A stretch of DNA of 64,000 nt, from the NCBI GenBank assembly GCA_014728045.1, contig WJMH01000022.1, forward strand, positions 94,389-158,388, written 5' to 3'. Source of the DNA: Candidatus Omnitrophota bacterium (lineage in GTDB: Bacteria > Omnitrophota > Gorgyraeia > Tantalellales > Tantalellaceae). Under the pieces are notes generated by a model. That model did no database searches. It was not told where the DNA came from and saw only the letters and a program-made list of their open reading frames with translations. Numbering within the stretch: position 1 is the stretch's first letter; each line of letters starts with the position of its first letter. Shown here one piece after another: positions 43,043 through 50,894 of this stretch. Both the position numbers and the translations under genes were made by a program.

Positions 43043-44640
43043 TAAGCATGTCCGGAAAAGACAATACAAGACTGATCCTGTTCCTGGTCGCGGTATTTGC
43101 GATACTTTCACTCTATACATGGAAACCCAAGATATGTTTCAACCCGGATGAACTTTTTTATTACAAAAGCACCCAATCGATCAGGGAAGTAAAGGACCTT
43201 TACGCTCCGGAGTATTTCGGTGAGCGCCGTTTCCAGAAACCGCCCCTTTTTTATTCCGCCGTCCTCCTGTCTTTCAAACTGCTGGGGACCAGCTGGTTCT
43301 CGGCCAGATTGGTATCGGTCTTTTCCTCGATACTGGTGCTTTTAGCCACGTATATGCTTGGGGTGAGGATGTTCGGCCGCGAGAAGGCTTTTTACGCGAC
43401 GGGATCGCTTGCCACCACCGTGCTTTTTTTCAGGTTCGGTAGGATCGTTCTTCCCGAAATGATGCTCATTTTTTTTATGACCGCATCCTTCTATCTGGCC
43501 TATACCGCTTTTTCTCTTAGTAAACACGGTTATTTCTACGCCTCTTTCGCTTTAATGGGCGCGGGGACCCTTGTAAAGGGCCCGGTGGCCTTTGTGTTGC
43601 CGGGTGCCGCTTTGGCGGTCTTCTATCTGGTTAACAGGCGAAGGTTCACTCTCCCTACGGTCCCGTGGGCGGCGGGGGCGCTCATAGTTTTTTCAGCTTT
43701 CCTGGTATGGGCGGTGCCGGCGGTACTGATCTACGGCAGGCAGTTTCTGGATCATATGGCAACCGTCGAGATGGACCGATTCACCGAAAAGATCAGCTTT
43801 GGGAGCCCGTGGCGGCTTTTCTGGCACTATTCGGTCAAGCTTTTGTTCTATGTCCCGGTCCTGTTCGCGCAGTACCTTCCCTGGTCGGTGCTTTTACCGG
43901 CCGGGTTGGTGATCATCAGGAAGTATCCGAGGGGGAAGGAACTTTCCCTTGAGCGAAGTTTCCTGCTTTGCTGGATCCTGGCCGGTTTTGTCCTTTACAC
44001 GCTGGTACCTGCAAAACGCGCCCACTACGTTCTGTCCCTTTTCCCGGCGCTATCGTTGTATCTGGTGTCCTTTTTCGATTTTGGGGCCGCCATTGTCAGG
44101 AAGGCTTTCAGGAGGTTGCTTGTAGCTGCCCTTGCGGTTTATTTCTTGACCGTTGTCATGGTGTTCCCTATGATATTCATTGACGGGGTCGACCGTCTTT
44201 CGATGGAACTGGAAAAACAGCTTAAGAAGCGGCGCGCTCCCGTGGCGGTTTCCTGGAGGCTGGATCCGCAGGAAGTGGAGCTCTATATAGATGAGAGAGT
44301 GATCGTTCTGTGGGAGGTGAATCTGGGCCGTACAGCGAAAGCGTTAGATCCGCGCCTTGAACAAGCGCTATCCTCCGGGGGCGGGTCGGGAACGCTTTTT
44401 TACCTGGTCATGGCACAGACGGAATACCGGCTTTACCGGGAAAGCTTCATATCCCGCCTGGAAAAGGTCCGCGGGAAGGACCTTTCCTTCAGCCGGCTTT
44501 ATGGGGACAGTTTCTGGAGGAAGAGGATATTGTTCGGCGAGTTGCTGCGAAATATTCTGGACGATCCCTCCGGGGCCGCCAGGTACTTTAACGAGGCTTT
44601 CAGGGAAAAGGTTTACCTGTTCGCAGTAAAAGAGAACTGA
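43039..44640 (+). CDS. ArnT/PMT-like membrane glycosyltransferase
   Basis: A 533-residue integral membrane protein with about twelve helices. The first periplasmic loop has NPDELFYY with the acidic residues typical of GT-C enzymes, followed by FGERRFQKPPLFY, close to the ArnT motif near residue 60. ArnT uses undecaprenyl-phosphate sugars to modify lipid A at the periplasmic face. The next genes (a GT2 polyprenyl-phosphate sugar synthase and a lipid-A N-terminal-domain protein) fit this: one would charge the carrier, this one would use it. The sugar is not known. It overlaps the exported protein gene by 4 bp. Confidence 0.8.
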   Translation: MISMSGKDNTRLILFLVAVFAILSLYTWKPKICFNPDELFYYKSTQSIREVKDLYAPEYFGERRFQKPPLFYSAVLLSFKLLGTSWFSARLVSVFSSILVLLATYMLGVRMFGREKAFYATGSLATTVLFFRFGRIVLPEMMLIFFMTASFYLAYTAFSLSKHGYFYASFALMGAGTLVKGPVAFVLPGAALAVFYLVNRRRFTLPTVPWAAGALIVFSAFLVWAVPAVLIYGRQFLDHMATVEMDRFTEKISFGSPWRLFWHYSVKLLFYVPVLFAQYLPWSVLLPAGLVIIRKYPRGKELSLERSFLLCWILAGFVLYTLVPAKRAHYVLSLFPALSLYLVSFFDFGAAIVRKAFRRLLVAALAVYFLTVVMVFPMIFIDGVDRLSMELEKQLKKRRAPVAVSWRLDPQEVELYIDERVIVLWEVNLGRTAKALDPRLEQALSSGGGSGTLFYLVMAQTEYRLYRESFISRLEKVRGKDLSFSRLYGDSFWRKRILFGELLRNILDDPSGAARYFNEAFREKVYLFAVKEN

Positions 44641-44642
44641 TA

Positions 44643-45335
44643 ATGGAGAATCAAATATACTATTCGGTCATAGTGCCTTTTTATAACGAGGAGGATTCCG
44701 TTGAGGAGCTTCTGGGTTCTTTGACCAGTGTAATGGAAAAGCTCGGCAAACCGTACGAGATATTAGCTTGCGATGACGGGTCCACCGACCATACCCGCCG
44801 GGAGAACATGAAAATGAGCTCGGTTAACCCGGCGATAGTGCCCTTCGGTTTCCGGGCCAACAGGGGCCAGACCGCCTGTCTCGCCGAAGGCATTAAAAGG
44901 GCGAAGGGAGAGGTCGTGATATCGCTGGACGGGGACCTGCAGGACTGCCCGTCGGATATACCCGCTTTATTGGATGAAATGGAAGCAACAGGCGCCGACG
45001 CGGTATGCGGCTGGAGAAAAGGACGCAATGACGCGACCGGGAAGACAGCGCTTTCCAGGCTGGGCAATTCACTTCAGAGGCTTTTACTGAACGTTCCGGT
45101 CCACGATATCTCGTGCACCCTCAGGGTGTACAGGGCGCAGGCCATCAAAAAGATACGCCTCGAGCAGAAGGGGCTCCATAGGTATATACCTTATCTTTTG
45201 CAGCGTGCCGGCTTCAGGCTCGCCGAAAAAGAGGTTAACCATAAACCCAGAAGATACGGCAGCTCTAAATATTCCTTGAGAAAAGCGCCCCAAACTGTTA
45301 AATTGTTTTTCGGGCTCATATCAGGAAAATATTGA
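44643..45335 (+). CDS. GT2 glycosyltransferase, polyprenyl-phosphate sugar synthase-like
   Basis: A 230-residue GT-A enzyme with YSVIVPFYNEEDSV at the start, CDDGSTD near 40, SLDGDLQD (DxD metal motif) near 97 and RYGSSKYSLRK near 215, which is usual in dolichyl/undecaprenyl-phosphate sugar synthases. It lacks the C-terminal transmembrane pair of DpmA/ArnC types. It is likely to transfer a sugar from a nucleotide to undecaprenyl phosphate for the GT-C enzyme upstream. The genes are two bases apart. Confidence 0.85.
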   Translation: MENQIYYSVIVPFYNEEDSVEELLGSLTSVMEKLGKPYEILACDDGSTDHTRRENMKMSSVNPAIVPFGFRANRGQTACLAEGIKRAKGEVVISLDGDLQDCPSDIPALLDEMEATGADAVCGWRKGRNDATGKTALSRLGNSLQRLLLNVPVHDISCTLRVYRAQAIKKIRLEQKGLHRYIPYLLQRAGFRLAEKEVNHKPRRYGSSKYSLRKAPQTVKLFFGLISGKY

Positions 45336-45353
45336 ATCAACCCGGGAGTGATC

Positions 45354-45695
45354 ATGGATAAATGGATAATTTTCGGATTTTTAGGACAGTTCTTTTTCGC
45401 GTCACGTTTTCTCATACAGTGGCTTGCTTCGGAGATCCGCAGGAGAAGTTATGTTCCTACGGTATTCTGGTACCTCAGCCTGTTCGGCGGCACGGTGCTT
45501 TTCATATACGCCCTCCACAGAAAGGATATAGTGTTCATCGTCGGCCAGGGTGCCGGCATAATGATATATCTTAGGAATTTATTTTTGATAAAAAAGTCCA
45601 AAAGGGTCCCCGTAGCTCAGCTGGATAGAGTACCGGCCTCCGGAGCCGGGTGCGGCAGTTCGAATCTGCCCGGGGACGCCATTCTTCTCGGATGA
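45354..45695 (+). CDS. Lipid-A biosynthesis N-terminal domain (LABN) protein, 3' end runs through a tRNA gene
   Basis: A 113-residue protein with three transmembrane helices. The LABN signature FFASRFLIQWLASEIRRRS ... PTVFWYLSLFGG ... GQGAGIMIYLRNLFLIKK fills residues 8-82. These small proteins accompany ArnC/ArnT-like genes and may move or modify lipid-linked sugars. The frame then continues through the whole tRNA-Arg(CCG) (45606-45681) to a stop at 45693-45695, so the last 28 residues are tRNA-encoded. Either the original stop was lost or the tail is tolerated. ATG 45354 follows GGGAGTGATC. Confidence 0.75.
   Translation: MDKWIIFGFLGQFFFASRFLIQWLASEIRRRSYVPTVFWYLSLFGGTVLFIYALHRKDIVFIVGQGAGIMIYLRNLFLIKKSKRVPVAQLDRVPASGAGCGSSNLPGDAILLG
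45606..45681 (+). tRNA. tRNA-Arg (anticodon CCG)
   Basis: Acceptor GTCCCCG/CGGGGAC fully paired, discriminator G, encoded CCA (45679-45681). The anticodon stem is CCGGC/GCCGG and the loop CTCCGGA carries CCG. It lies within the 3' end of the LABN reading frame on the same strand. Confidence 0.95.
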
Positions 45696-45788
45696 TGTTC
45701 TTTTGATCGCTGAGCTGCTCCATCAACCCCTTGGCATAAGGGCTACCCGTTATTGTAATGCGGAAACCCCTGTGTTTACTAAATTATA

Positions 45789-45817
45789 TTGACAAGGTCA
45801 GTATAATCCTGTATAGT
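45789..45817 (+). promoter_or_regulatory. Promoter of the HU-family gene
   Basis: TTGACA (45789-45794), 17-bp spacer, TATAGT (45812-45817). A close consensus match, fitting a strongly expressed gene. Confidence 0.7.
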
Positions 45818-45861
45818 TTTCTAGTAAGGTTTTGATCGTTCAAAATCCAAAGGAGGTAGTT

Positions 45862-46146
45862 ATGAACAAACAGCAATTTATCGAATCAGTCGTCAAGCAC
45901 GGTGATTACGAGACCAAAGCCGAAGCGGCAAGGGCCTATGATGCCGTGGTCTCCGCTCTTTCCGGCCGCCTCAGCAAAGGCAGCGCGAAAGACAGGGTTA
46001 TCCGTCTTCCTGAACTGGGCACTTTCCAGATGAAGACGAGAAAAGCCAGAACAGGCAGGAATCCGCAGACCGGCAGATCGATCAAGATACCTGCGAAGAA
46101 GGTCGTGACCTTCAAGAGCGGAAAGAACCTTAAAGAAAGCCTGTAA
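45862..46146 (+). CDS. HU/IHF family DNA-binding protein
   Basis: A 94-residue DNA-bending protein. It begins MNKQQFIESVVKHGDYETKAEA, has the LPELGTFQMKTRKARTGRNPQTG beta-arm with the proline-containing tip (R-N-P-Q-T-G), and ends with the KVVTFKSGKNLKESL strand-helix. These match HU/IHF chromosomal architecture proteins; the dimer partner could be itself. A strong AAAGGAGG lies seven bases before ATG 45862, with a consensus promoter and terminator on either side, so it is a single-gene transcript. Confidence 0.93.
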   Translation: MNKQQFIESVVKHGDYETKAEAARAYDAVVSALSGRLSKGSAKDRVIRLPELGTFQMKTRKARTGRNPQTGRSIKIPAKKVVTFKSGKNLKESL

Positions 46147-46174
46147 TTTTCTTTAAGAAAATGGATGTATCATC

Positions 46175-46212
46175 GCAACCCCCACCGGAAGAACGGTGGG
46201 GGTTGTGTTTTC
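46175..46212 (+). terminator. Terminator after the HU gene
   Basis: CAACCCCCACCG, loop GAAGAA, CGGTGGGGGTTG, then TGTTTT. Confidence 0.9.
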
Positions 46213-46231
46213 CGGGAGCAGATGATAAAAT
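46203..46231 (+). promoter_or_regulatory. Putative near-leaderless promoter of lpxD
   Basis: TTGTGT (46203-46208), 17-bp spacer, TAAAAT (46226-46231); ATG 46242 is ten bases further on and has no ribosome site. The -35 overlaps the HU terminator stem. Confidence 0.35.
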
Positions 46232-46241
46232 TTAACTTATT

Positions 46242-47312
46242 ATGAAAAAGATTCTGACCAATCTCTATATGAAGGCCAAAACGATGAGCGGGGACCTTTC
46301 CCTTTCGGCGAATGAAATCGCCACTTTTCTTGGAGGTTCCGTTAAAGGTGACGGCGGAGTAAGGATCAAGGACATTTCCTCGATAACCTTTTCCAGGGAA
46401 GGGGACATCACTTTCGCTTCGGACGGGGAAGAGCTTGACGCGGCCTGTAAAAGTCCCGCCTCGTGTGTGCTCACCACGGTCGCCAAAGATAGTTACCCCA
46501 AGACGGTGATCCTTGTGGATGACTTAAAACGGGCTCTCACCATGATGTATAATGCCATGCTCGAGATCAAGCCGCCGGAGAAGGGAAGCGTCCATCCCAC
46601 TGCCGTAGTTTCCGAGAGCGCCCGACTGGGGAAGAACGTTGCCGTGGGGCCCTATTCGGTGATCGGGGACAACTCCCGCATCGGCGACAATTGCGTCATT
46701 GGATCGGGATGCTCTATCGGCAGGGAGGTCACTGTCGGAGAACTTTCGCATATATACCCCAACGTGGTCATATATGACCAGACGGTCATGGGCAGGAAGG
46801 TCATCGTGCACTCAGGGTCCGTCATAGGCTCTGACGGGTTCGGCTATGTTCCCAAGGACGGAAAGATCTACAAGGTCCCCCAGATGGGTAACGTTATTAT
46901 TGAGGATAACGTTGAGATAGGGGCGAATACCTGTATAGACAGGGGCACCTTTACTACCACCGTCGTGGGTGATTCCACCAAGATAGACAATCTTGTCCAA
47001 GTGGCACATAATACCAGGATAGCCAGGAATGTTCTCATAGCCGGCCAGTGCGGCATAGCCGGAAGCTGTGAAATAGGTGAGGGCACCATGATGGGCGGTA
47101 ACGCGGGAATAGCCGACCACAGTAAAGTAGGCAGCAATGTCAAGATAGGTGCCAAAACAGGCGTTACCGGCCGGGTGGCTGACGGAAAGACCGTTTTCGG
47201 TTATCCTCACAGGGAGGCCGAAGACGCCAGGAAGTTGTACGGGCTTATGTCGCTCTTTTTAAGGCACATGAAAAAGTTCAAGAGGTTCATAAGGAGCCTT
47301 CCTGAGCAATGA
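46242..47312 (+). CDS. lpxD: UDP-3-O-(acyl)glucosamine N-acyltransferase
   Basis: Adds the second acyl chain (N-linked) during lipid A synthesis, using acyl-ACP. The 356-residue protein has an N-terminal uridine-binding domain (about 20-115), then a left-handed beta helix of hexapeptide repeats (I/V-G-x-x-x) from 115 to 315, with the catalytic histidine in LVQVAHN near 252. The C-terminal helix is rich in lysine and arginine (FLRHMKKFKRFIRS). ATG 46242 lacks a Shine-Dalgarno site; ATG 46284 (MSGDLS) would give a start closer to the usual family. hldD follows 10 bp on, forming an LPS gene pair. Confidence 0.93.
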   Translation: MKKILTNLYMKAKTMSGDLSLSANEIATFLGGSVKGDGGVRIKDISSITFSREGDITFASDGEELDAACKSPASCVLTTVAKDSYPKTVILVDDLKRALTMMYNAMLEIKPPEKGSVHPTAVVSESARLGKNVAVGPYSVIGDNSRIGDNCVIGSGCSIGREVTVGELSHIYPNVVIYDQTVMGRKVIVHSGSVIGSDGFGYVPKDGKIYKVPQMGNVIIEDNVEIGANTCIDRGTFTTTVVGDSTKIDNLVQVAHNTRIARNVLIAGQCGIAGSCEIGEGTMMGGNAGIADHSKVGSNVKIGAKTGVTGRVADGKTVFGYPHREAEDARKLYGLMSLFLRHMKKFKRFIRSLPEQ

Positions 47313-47322
47313 CGGGTGAAGC

Positions 47323-48297
47323 ATGATAGTACTGACAGGCGGAGCGGGGTTCATAGGAAGCTGTTTTCTGCGTAAGCTAAATGATGAGGGAATTACCGAT
47401 ATACTCGTCGTTGACCAGCTTGACCGCTCAGAGAAGTGGCGCAACCTCCTTGGGAAGAAATACCGCGATTACCGCCAGAAAGACGAGTTTTTATCCTTGG
47501 TCGAAGAGAACAGTATCCCAAGCCCAAAGGCCGTCGTGCATATGGGCGCCTGCAGCTCCACTACCGAAACCGACTCGGATATATTCATAAAAGATAATTA
47601 CGAATATTCCAAAAAACTAGCCCGGTGGGCTCTTTCCCGCAAGGCCCCTTTCCTCTACGCTTCCTCGGCCGCCACTTACGGTAACGGCAGTAGCGGGTAT
47701 AAGGACGATGAGGGGGGTCTCGATTCTTTGAGGCCGCTCAATATGTACGGTTACTCGAAACACATGTTCGATCTCTGGGCCAGAGAGGAGAGCCTTCTGG
47801 GAAAGATGACCGGCATCAAGTTCTTCAATGTCTTCGGGCCGAATGAATATCATAAGGGCGAGATGATGAGCGTTATCTGCAAGAAATACCCCGAACTGGT
47901 CAAAGATGACAGGATCACGCTTTTCAAATCCTACCGTGAAGAATATCCGGACGGTGGACAGAAGAGGGATTTTGTTTATATCAAGGATACGATAGAGGTG
48001 ATGTGGTTCCTCTTCACTAATCCGAACATCACAGGTATCTATAACCTGGGTTCCGGCAGGGCGCGAAGCTGGAATGATCTTGCCCGTGCCATGTTCACGG
48101 CGCATTACGGCACCGCCGAGAACGAAGGGAAGATTGAATATGTCGATATGCCTGGGGAACTCCGCCCCAAATACCAGTATTACACCGAAGCCGATCTTAC
48201 CAAGCTCAGAGAGGCCGGCTGTGACCATCAGTTCATGTCCCTTGAAGAAGCCGTAAGGGATTACGTGCGGTACTTAAGGGATAATTCCCATCTTTGA
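47323..48297 (+). CDS. hldD: ADP-L-glycero-D-manno-heptose 6-epimerase
   Basis: Inverts C6 of ADP-D-glycero-D-manno-heptose to give the heptose of the LPS inner core. The 324-residue short-chain dehydrogenase has the NADP-binding TGGAGFIGS at 5-13, HMGACSSTTETD near 74, the catalytic YGYSK (Tyr near 143, Lys near 147), and GGQKRDFVYIKD near 210, all typical of HldD. Together with lpxD, it shows this bacterium makes a heptose-containing LPS. It is convergent with the GGDEF gene with a 14-base gap. Confidence 0.92.
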   Translation: MIVLTGGAGFIGSCFLRKLNDEGITDILVVDQLDRSEKWRNLLGKKYRDYRQKDEFLSLVEENSIPSPKAVVHMGACSSTTETDSDIFIKDNYEYSKKLARWALSRKAPFLYASSAATYGNGSSGYKDDEGGLDSLRPLNMYGYSKHMFDLWAREESLLGKMTGIKFFNVFGPNEYHKGEMMSVICKKYPELVKDDRITLFKSYREEYPDGGQKRDFVYIKDTIEVMWFLFTNPNITGIYNLGSGRARSWNDLARAMFTAHYGTAENEGKIEYVDMPGELRPKYQYYTEADLTKLREAGCDHQFMSLEEAVRDYVRYLRDNSHL

Positions 48298-48311
48298 GGC
48301 AGATGAGGTGC

Positions 48312-49445
48312 CTATTTAAAGGTCTTGAATTCTTTTGTGACGGGATTGAATACCGTTATCCTGTTGCGGCCGCCGTTCTTGGATTCGTAAAGGGCGTGGT
48401 CCGCTTCACTGATAAGGTATTCCGGTTTGTAGTCCGGGCTCGCGTTGTATGAAGAAACCCCGAGGCTGAGGGTGACCCCGACGTGTTTATTCTCTACTTC
48501 TATTTCCGTGTTCTGCACCTTTTCTTTTATGCGGTCGGCTACTTCCAGGGCCTCTTCGGTAAGCTTTTTGAGCCTTTTGGCGACCGTCGCGGCTTCTTCC
48601 GGTCCGGCTTCCATAAGCAGTATGCCGAATTCTTCGCCGCCGTACCTTGCAACTATATCAGATGAGCGGACGTTCTCGGCGATTATGGCAGCAACCGTTT
48701 TGAGCATCTGGTCGCCCGCCAGATGTCCGTAGGTATCATTGAATTTCTTGAAATGATCTATGTCACACATGACAAGTGACAGGGGATTGCCGTAACGCTT
48801 GGAACGGGCGATCTCCCTTTCCAGGTGCTCCTTGAAGTATTTCTGGGTGTACAGTCCGGTCAGACCGTCGTGCACAGCCTGGTATTCGGCTATGCGTTTG
48901 TCGTGTTCTATCTTCGCGCTGTATTCTCGGTATATAAGCACGGATAAAAGCAGGACAAGCAGTACTATGAAGGATACCCTGGTGACATTCACCATATGCG
49001 AGTATTCGGAGAGCCCCCGTTTATATTCCTTGTTGATATCGTATACGAGCAGAGTGCCCACCTCGGTATCTCCATACCTGATAGGGTAGACGTATTCGGC
49101 GCTGAGTATATCGACCTCCTTGACGTCCTTGGCGGCGCTGCGCATAATGCCGTTCTCATCCCTGTATATGAAATTAACGTTAAGGAAAGGTATGTCGTTA
49201 TATTTATCCAGGAATGTCTTGATATTCTCTATGGTCGGTGTCGGCACTTCCTTTTTAAAGCTCTGGTATATGGATGAGGCGAGTCTTTCGGCCCTTTCCA
49301 GGTTGTAAGAAGTGGGTTTTTCGATGAAATACTTGTACATGATGGCGCTTTGCCTGGTAAGCAGGAAGTTGAAGAGAAACCCACCTATGATGGACAAAAG
49401 CACCAGATAAGCTATGAACCTCGTTTTGAGGAATGAAAGTTTCAT
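48312..49445 (-). CDS. Membrane diguanylate cyclase (GGDEF)
   Basis: A 377-residue protein with two transmembrane helices (about 10-30 and 155-175) bracketing a periplasmic sensor domain of about 120 residues, then a GGDEF domain (about 195-365). The active site is RYGGEEF (269-273), and RSSD (260-263) forms the allosteric product-inhibition site, so it should make c-di-GMP and be subject to feedback. No EAL domain is attached. The start is ATG 49445; the longer frame upstream runs through the promoter and AT-rich sequence and gives no signal. A -10 box lies ten bases before the ATG. Confidence 0.9.
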   Translation of the reverse strand: MKLSFLKTRFIAYLVLLSIIGGFLFNFLLTRQSAIMYKYFIEKPTSYNLERAERLASSIYQSFKKEVPTPTIENIKTFLDKYNDIPFLNVNFIYRDENGIMRSAAKDVKEVDILSAEYVYPIRYGDTEVGTLLVYDINKEYKRGLSEYSHMVNVTRVSFIVLLVLLLSVLIYREYSAKIEHDKRIAEYQAVHDGLTGLYTQKYFKEHLEREIARSKRYGNPLSLVMCDIDHFKKFNDTYGHLAGDQMLKTVAAIIAENVRSSDIVARYGGEEFGILLMEAGPEEAATVAKRLKKLTEEALEVADRIKEKVQNTEIEVENKHVGVTLSLGVSSYNASPDYKPEYLISEADHALYESKNGGRNRITVFNPVTKEFKTFK

Positions 49446-49455
49446 AATAATATAT

Positions 49456-49484
49456 ATTATATACGCCCCGCGCCGAGAAAGCAA
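49456..49484 (-). promoter_or_regulatory. Near-leaderless promoter of the GGDEF gene
   Basis: On the minus strand: TTGCTT (plus 49479-49484), 17-bp spacer, TATAAT (plus 49456-49461), ATG at 49445 ten bases later. No ribosome site is visible. Confidence 0.5.
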
Positions 49485-49515
49485 TATTTGCCCCCGAAGC
49501 CGGGGCAGGGTTTTG

Positions 49516-49544
49516 TTGAAAATCACCGGGTTATATGTTATAGT
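49516..49544 (+). promoter_or_regulatory. Promoter of the 49580 rubrerythrin-like gene
   Basis: TTGAAA (49516-49521), 17-bp spacer, TATAGT (49539-49544). The leader of about 29 bases holds the AAAGGAG site. It is divergent from the GGDEF promoter. Confidence 0.6.
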
Positions 49545-49579
49545 TTGTGTATTGTATTCAGCTGAAAGGAGCAATACCC

Positions 49580-50068
49580 ATGGAAGAATTATATACTCCT
49601 AAAGACGTAGTCCAGATGGCCGTCCAGGCCAAGGAGCGGGGCAAGGAGCTTTATCTGGCGCTTGCCCGCAACAGCGAGAACTACCACGTGAGCAAACTAT
49701 TCACCGAACTCGCCAAGGACGAGCAGAAACACAAGCTGGAGCTTGAGAAATGGCTCGACTATATCACCGGTGCCGACCAGGAGGAGGCCTATCCGGGAGA
49801 AAGGGCTCTTTACCTGAAAGCACTTGTCGATGACAACGCATACAGCTGCGATGTGACGACACGGCAGGCGCTTGAAAAGACCGTAAGCGAAGAGGAGGCT
49901 CTTCAGGCCGGGATAACGTTCGAGAAGGATTTCATGCTTTTTCTGCATGAACTCAAGAGCCATGTCACAGGTGAGGGCGGTACGACCATAGATTCGCTTA
50001 TTGATGATGAAATACGGCACCTGAAGGAAATGTTCCAGCTGAAAGAGAAGATAGACAGGGCCGTCTAG
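49580..50068 (+). CDS. Ferritin-like/rubrerythrin-family protein
   Basis: A 162-residue four-helix protein. It has E-R-G-K-E-L-Y in helix one, DEQKHKLELE (the ExxH ligand pair) near 50, and further acidic ligands in the second half (TFEKDFMLFLHELK, DDEIRHLKEMF with a second ExxH). The C-terminal rubredoxin domain is absent. It probably holds a diiron site and acts in peroxide or iron handling in the cytoplasm, as the truncated gene at the window start does. AAAGGAG precedes ATG 49580. It overlaps the convergent PabC-like gene by 4 bp. Confidence 0.83.
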   Translation: MEELYTPKDVVQMAVQAKERGKELYLALARNSENYHVSKLFTELAKDEQKHKLELEKWLDYITGADQEEAYPGERALYLKALVDDNAYSCDVTTRQALEKTVSEEEALQAGITFEKDFMLFLHELKSHVTGEGGTTIDSLIDDEIRHLKEMFQLKEKIDRAV

Positions 50069-50712
50069 AGCACGGCGTCCGGCTGGAAACAGACGGGTAA
50101 GATCTTCCTTACCGAGTTCATGGCGTAAATTTCATCAGCCTTAATAAGGTCCTCCACATGGAGGACCTTTTCTTTCACTGGCCGGTCCTTTTCTCGCAAA
50201 AGATGCTGTCTGAAAGTGCCCGGCAGGACCCCACAGGAGAGGGGAGGCGTCAGGTAATAGTTCCTTTTACGGATCATGATGTTGGTAACAGCGCCTTCGG
50301 TCACCTCATCCTCTCGGTTGGTGAAAATAACGTCAAAAAACCCCTCTTCGCGGCATTTTCGGAGTTTTCGGTCATAAAGGTCTCTTCTGGTGGTCTTGTG
50401 CCTGAGAAAATCATCGTTCCTGTCGGTCTTCTCTCTTGACAGGGCCAGTCTGGCAGGGGCCTCGGGAATTTCACCGAGAACGCGGCTGGTTATCTTCAAT
50501 TCGCCTTCCGGACCGAGCAAAAGGCGAGTTCTGTACTTTCTCATGAGGCTGAAATCAGCGCTTGAGCTCTGAAGGGCACCATATATGAAATCTTCCCCGT
50601 AGGGGAAAGAGAACCTACGTGCGCTTTCGCGCAGGCGAGATAAGTGCTCCTCGAGCAGGAAGAACTCGCCGTCCTCCCAGAGAAGTGTTTCGATCAAACT
50701 GAAGTTTTCCAT
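50065..50712 (-). CDS. Class IV aminotransferase, PabC-like
   Basis: A 215-residue PLP enzyme. The start SLIETLLWEDGEFFLLEEHLSRLRESARRFSFPYG is the hallmark of aminodeoxychorismate lyase and of the C-terminal half of PabB-PabC fusions. HKTTRRDLYD (near 105) carries the PLP lysine, and EVTEGAVTNIMI and GVLPGTFRQHLL complete the cofactor site. A role in p-aminobenzoate (folate) synthesis is likely; a D-amino-acid or branched-chain transaminase is less likely. No pabA/pabB gene is adjacent. The ATG at 50712 has only a weak ribosome site. Confidence 0.82.
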   Translation of the reverse strand: MENFSLIETLLWEDGEFFLLEEHLSRLRESARRFSFPYGEDFIYGALQSSSADFSLMRKYRTRLLLGPEGELKITSRVLGEIPEAPARLALSREKTDRNDDFLRHKTTRRDLYDRKLRKCREEGFFDVIFTNREDEVTEGAVTNIMIRKRNYYLTPPLSCGVLPGTFRQHLLREKDRPVKEKVLHVEDLIKADEIYAMNSVRKILPVCFQPDAVL

Positions 50713-50748
50713 AAGGATTTACCCGTCAAGGTGTTACGTCTGTCTTCG

Positions 50749-50776
50749 TTGACTATTATTATAGATGTGATACAAT
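50749..50776 (+). promoter_or_regulatory. Promoter of tRNA-Arg(ACG)
   Basis: TTGACT (50749-50754), 16-bp spacer, TACAAT (50771-50776). The tRNA begins at 50804. Confidence 0.6.
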
Positions 50777-50803
50777 AAAAACTCAATTGATTATTCTAAG
50801 CGC

Positions 50804-50879
50804 GTGCCAGTAGCTCAGCGGATAGAGTAGCGGCCTACGAAGCCGTTGGTCGGAGGTTCGAATCCTCCCTGGCACGCCA
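50804..50879 (+). tRNA. tRNA-Arg (anticodon ACG)
   Basis: Acceptor GTGCCAG/CTGGCAC fully paired, discriminator G, encoded CCA (50877-50879). The loop CTACGAA carries ACG. A34 is the target of TadA, whose gene lies 3.6 kb downstream. trkH begins 16 bp after the tRNA. Confidence 0.95.
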
Positions 50880-50894
50880 TTATCCGGTCCTGAA

